DNA of 6,496 bases. It comes from Methanobacteriota archaeon (GTDB taxonomy: Archaea > Thermoplasmatota > Poseidoniia > Poseidoniales > Poseidoniaceae). The notes under the pieces are model-generated. The model did no database searches. It was given only the letters and a program-made list of their open reading frames with translations, and was not told where the DNA came from. Location of the stretch: the NCBI GenBank assembly GCA_002694245.1, contig NZLM01000101.1, positions 1 through 6,496 on the forward strand, in the 5' to 3' direction. Positions 6,149 through 6,496 of this stretch are shown here, piece after piece. The position numbers and the translations under genes are program-made. Positions within the stretch are counted from its first letter, which is position 1; each line of letters begins with the position of its first letter.

Positions 6149-6169
6149 GCAGCCATAGTACAACAAGCC

Positions 6170-6496
6170 ATGAAGACCGCTGTTGTCACAGGCACAAATA
6201 GAGGCATAGGGTTAGAGTTAGTAAAGCAATTACTCGATTCTAACTATATCGTACATGCAACTTATCGAAATGAAGATGATGAGCTTGCTATAATTTCAAA
6301 CAAAAACCTGCACACGCATAGGTTAGATGTAAGGGATGCCAAGGCTCTTTCTGATCTATCGAAATTGATTGGACCAATTGACTTGTTGATAAATAATGCA
6401 GGAATAGCTGACGGGCGATGGTCTTCAATTTCTGAAATTGATATGGAACATGCATTAGAAGTTCTGAACGTCAATAGTATCTCACCTGTTCTTGTG
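6170..6496 (+). CDS. Short-chain dehydrogenase/reductase, N-terminal part (cut by window edge)
   Basis: SDR enzymes oxidise or reduce alcohols and carbonyls with NAD(P). The first 109 residues are present with no stop before the right edge. MKTAVVTGTNRGIGLELVKQ carries the cofactor motif TGxxxGxG at 7-14. HATYRN at 29-34 places an Arg after the second strand, which often goes with NADP preference. LDVRD at 52-56 is the adenine-ring loop, DLLINNAGIAD at 71-81 holds the structural NNAG motif, and Asn102 in LNVNSISP is the fourth member of the catalytic tetrad. The wording TGTNRGIGLELVKQLL and IGPIDLLINNAGI is closest to the C-factor (CsgA)/sniffer-like carbonyl reductase branch, but the substrate cannot be told. 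The catalytic YxxxK lies outside the window. The ATG at 6170 begins just before the first strand, as expected for the family, and appears leaderless. Confidence 0.92.
   Translation, partial: MKTAVVTGTNRGIGLELVKQLLDSNYIVHATYRNEDDELAIISNKNLHTHRLDVRDAKALSDLSKLIGPIDLLINNAGIADGRWSSISEIDMEHALEVLNVNSISPVLV

Overview
The window looks like a piece of an archaeal chromosome. The best fit is a marine planktonic euryarchaeon of the Poseidoniales (Marine Group II) or a relative. The strongest reason is a clear archaeal-type tRNA C56 2'-O-methyltransferase (Trm56). Supporting reasons are a TATA-like box about 25-28 bp before several starts, a mix of Shine-Dalgarno and apparently leaderless starts, moderate to low GC, and a TraB-family protein next to a DHH phosphoesterase with a TrkA-N-like front domain. 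The lineage is inferred from gene content only.

Layout. The left half (1-2762) is read on the minus strand. In transcription order it holds a four-helix membrane protein of unknown function (2762-2124), trm56 (2099-1563), carA (start near 1433, end 150) and the first 50 codons of carB (150-1, running off the window). The right half is read on the plus strand: folP (2818-3612), a DHH/DHHA1 phosphoesterase (3614-4969), a TraB/PrgY-family membrane protein (4969-6123), and the first 109 codons of a short-chain dehydrogenase (6170 to the window end). The two halves diverge from a 55-bp intergenic region, 2763-2817.

How the genes work together. CarA and CarB are the two subunits of carbamoyl-phosphate synthetase, which feeds pyrimidine and arginine synthesis; carA stop and carB start share one base (TGATG). 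FolP makes dihydropteroate for folate. folP, the DHH gene and traB are tightly packed (1-nt gap, then 1-nt overlap), each with a GGAGG-type ribosome site, so they very likely form one operon. The SDR gene lies 46 bp further on, has no ribosome site, and has a TATA-like box at the distance expected for a leaderless transcript, so it probably starts a new unit.

No mobile element, CRISPR array, rRNA or tRNA gene was seen. No noncoding stretch exceeds 300 bases; the longest is about 130 bp, before carA. Most of the window is core metabolism and housekeeping. The points most worth a second look are the compact divergent promoter with one TATA-like element midway between two starts, an inverted repeat over the ribosome site of the membrane-protein gene, the domain make-up of the DHH protein, and the uncertain, extended N-terminus of CarA. 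I found no convincing evidence of a wholly new multi-gene system.
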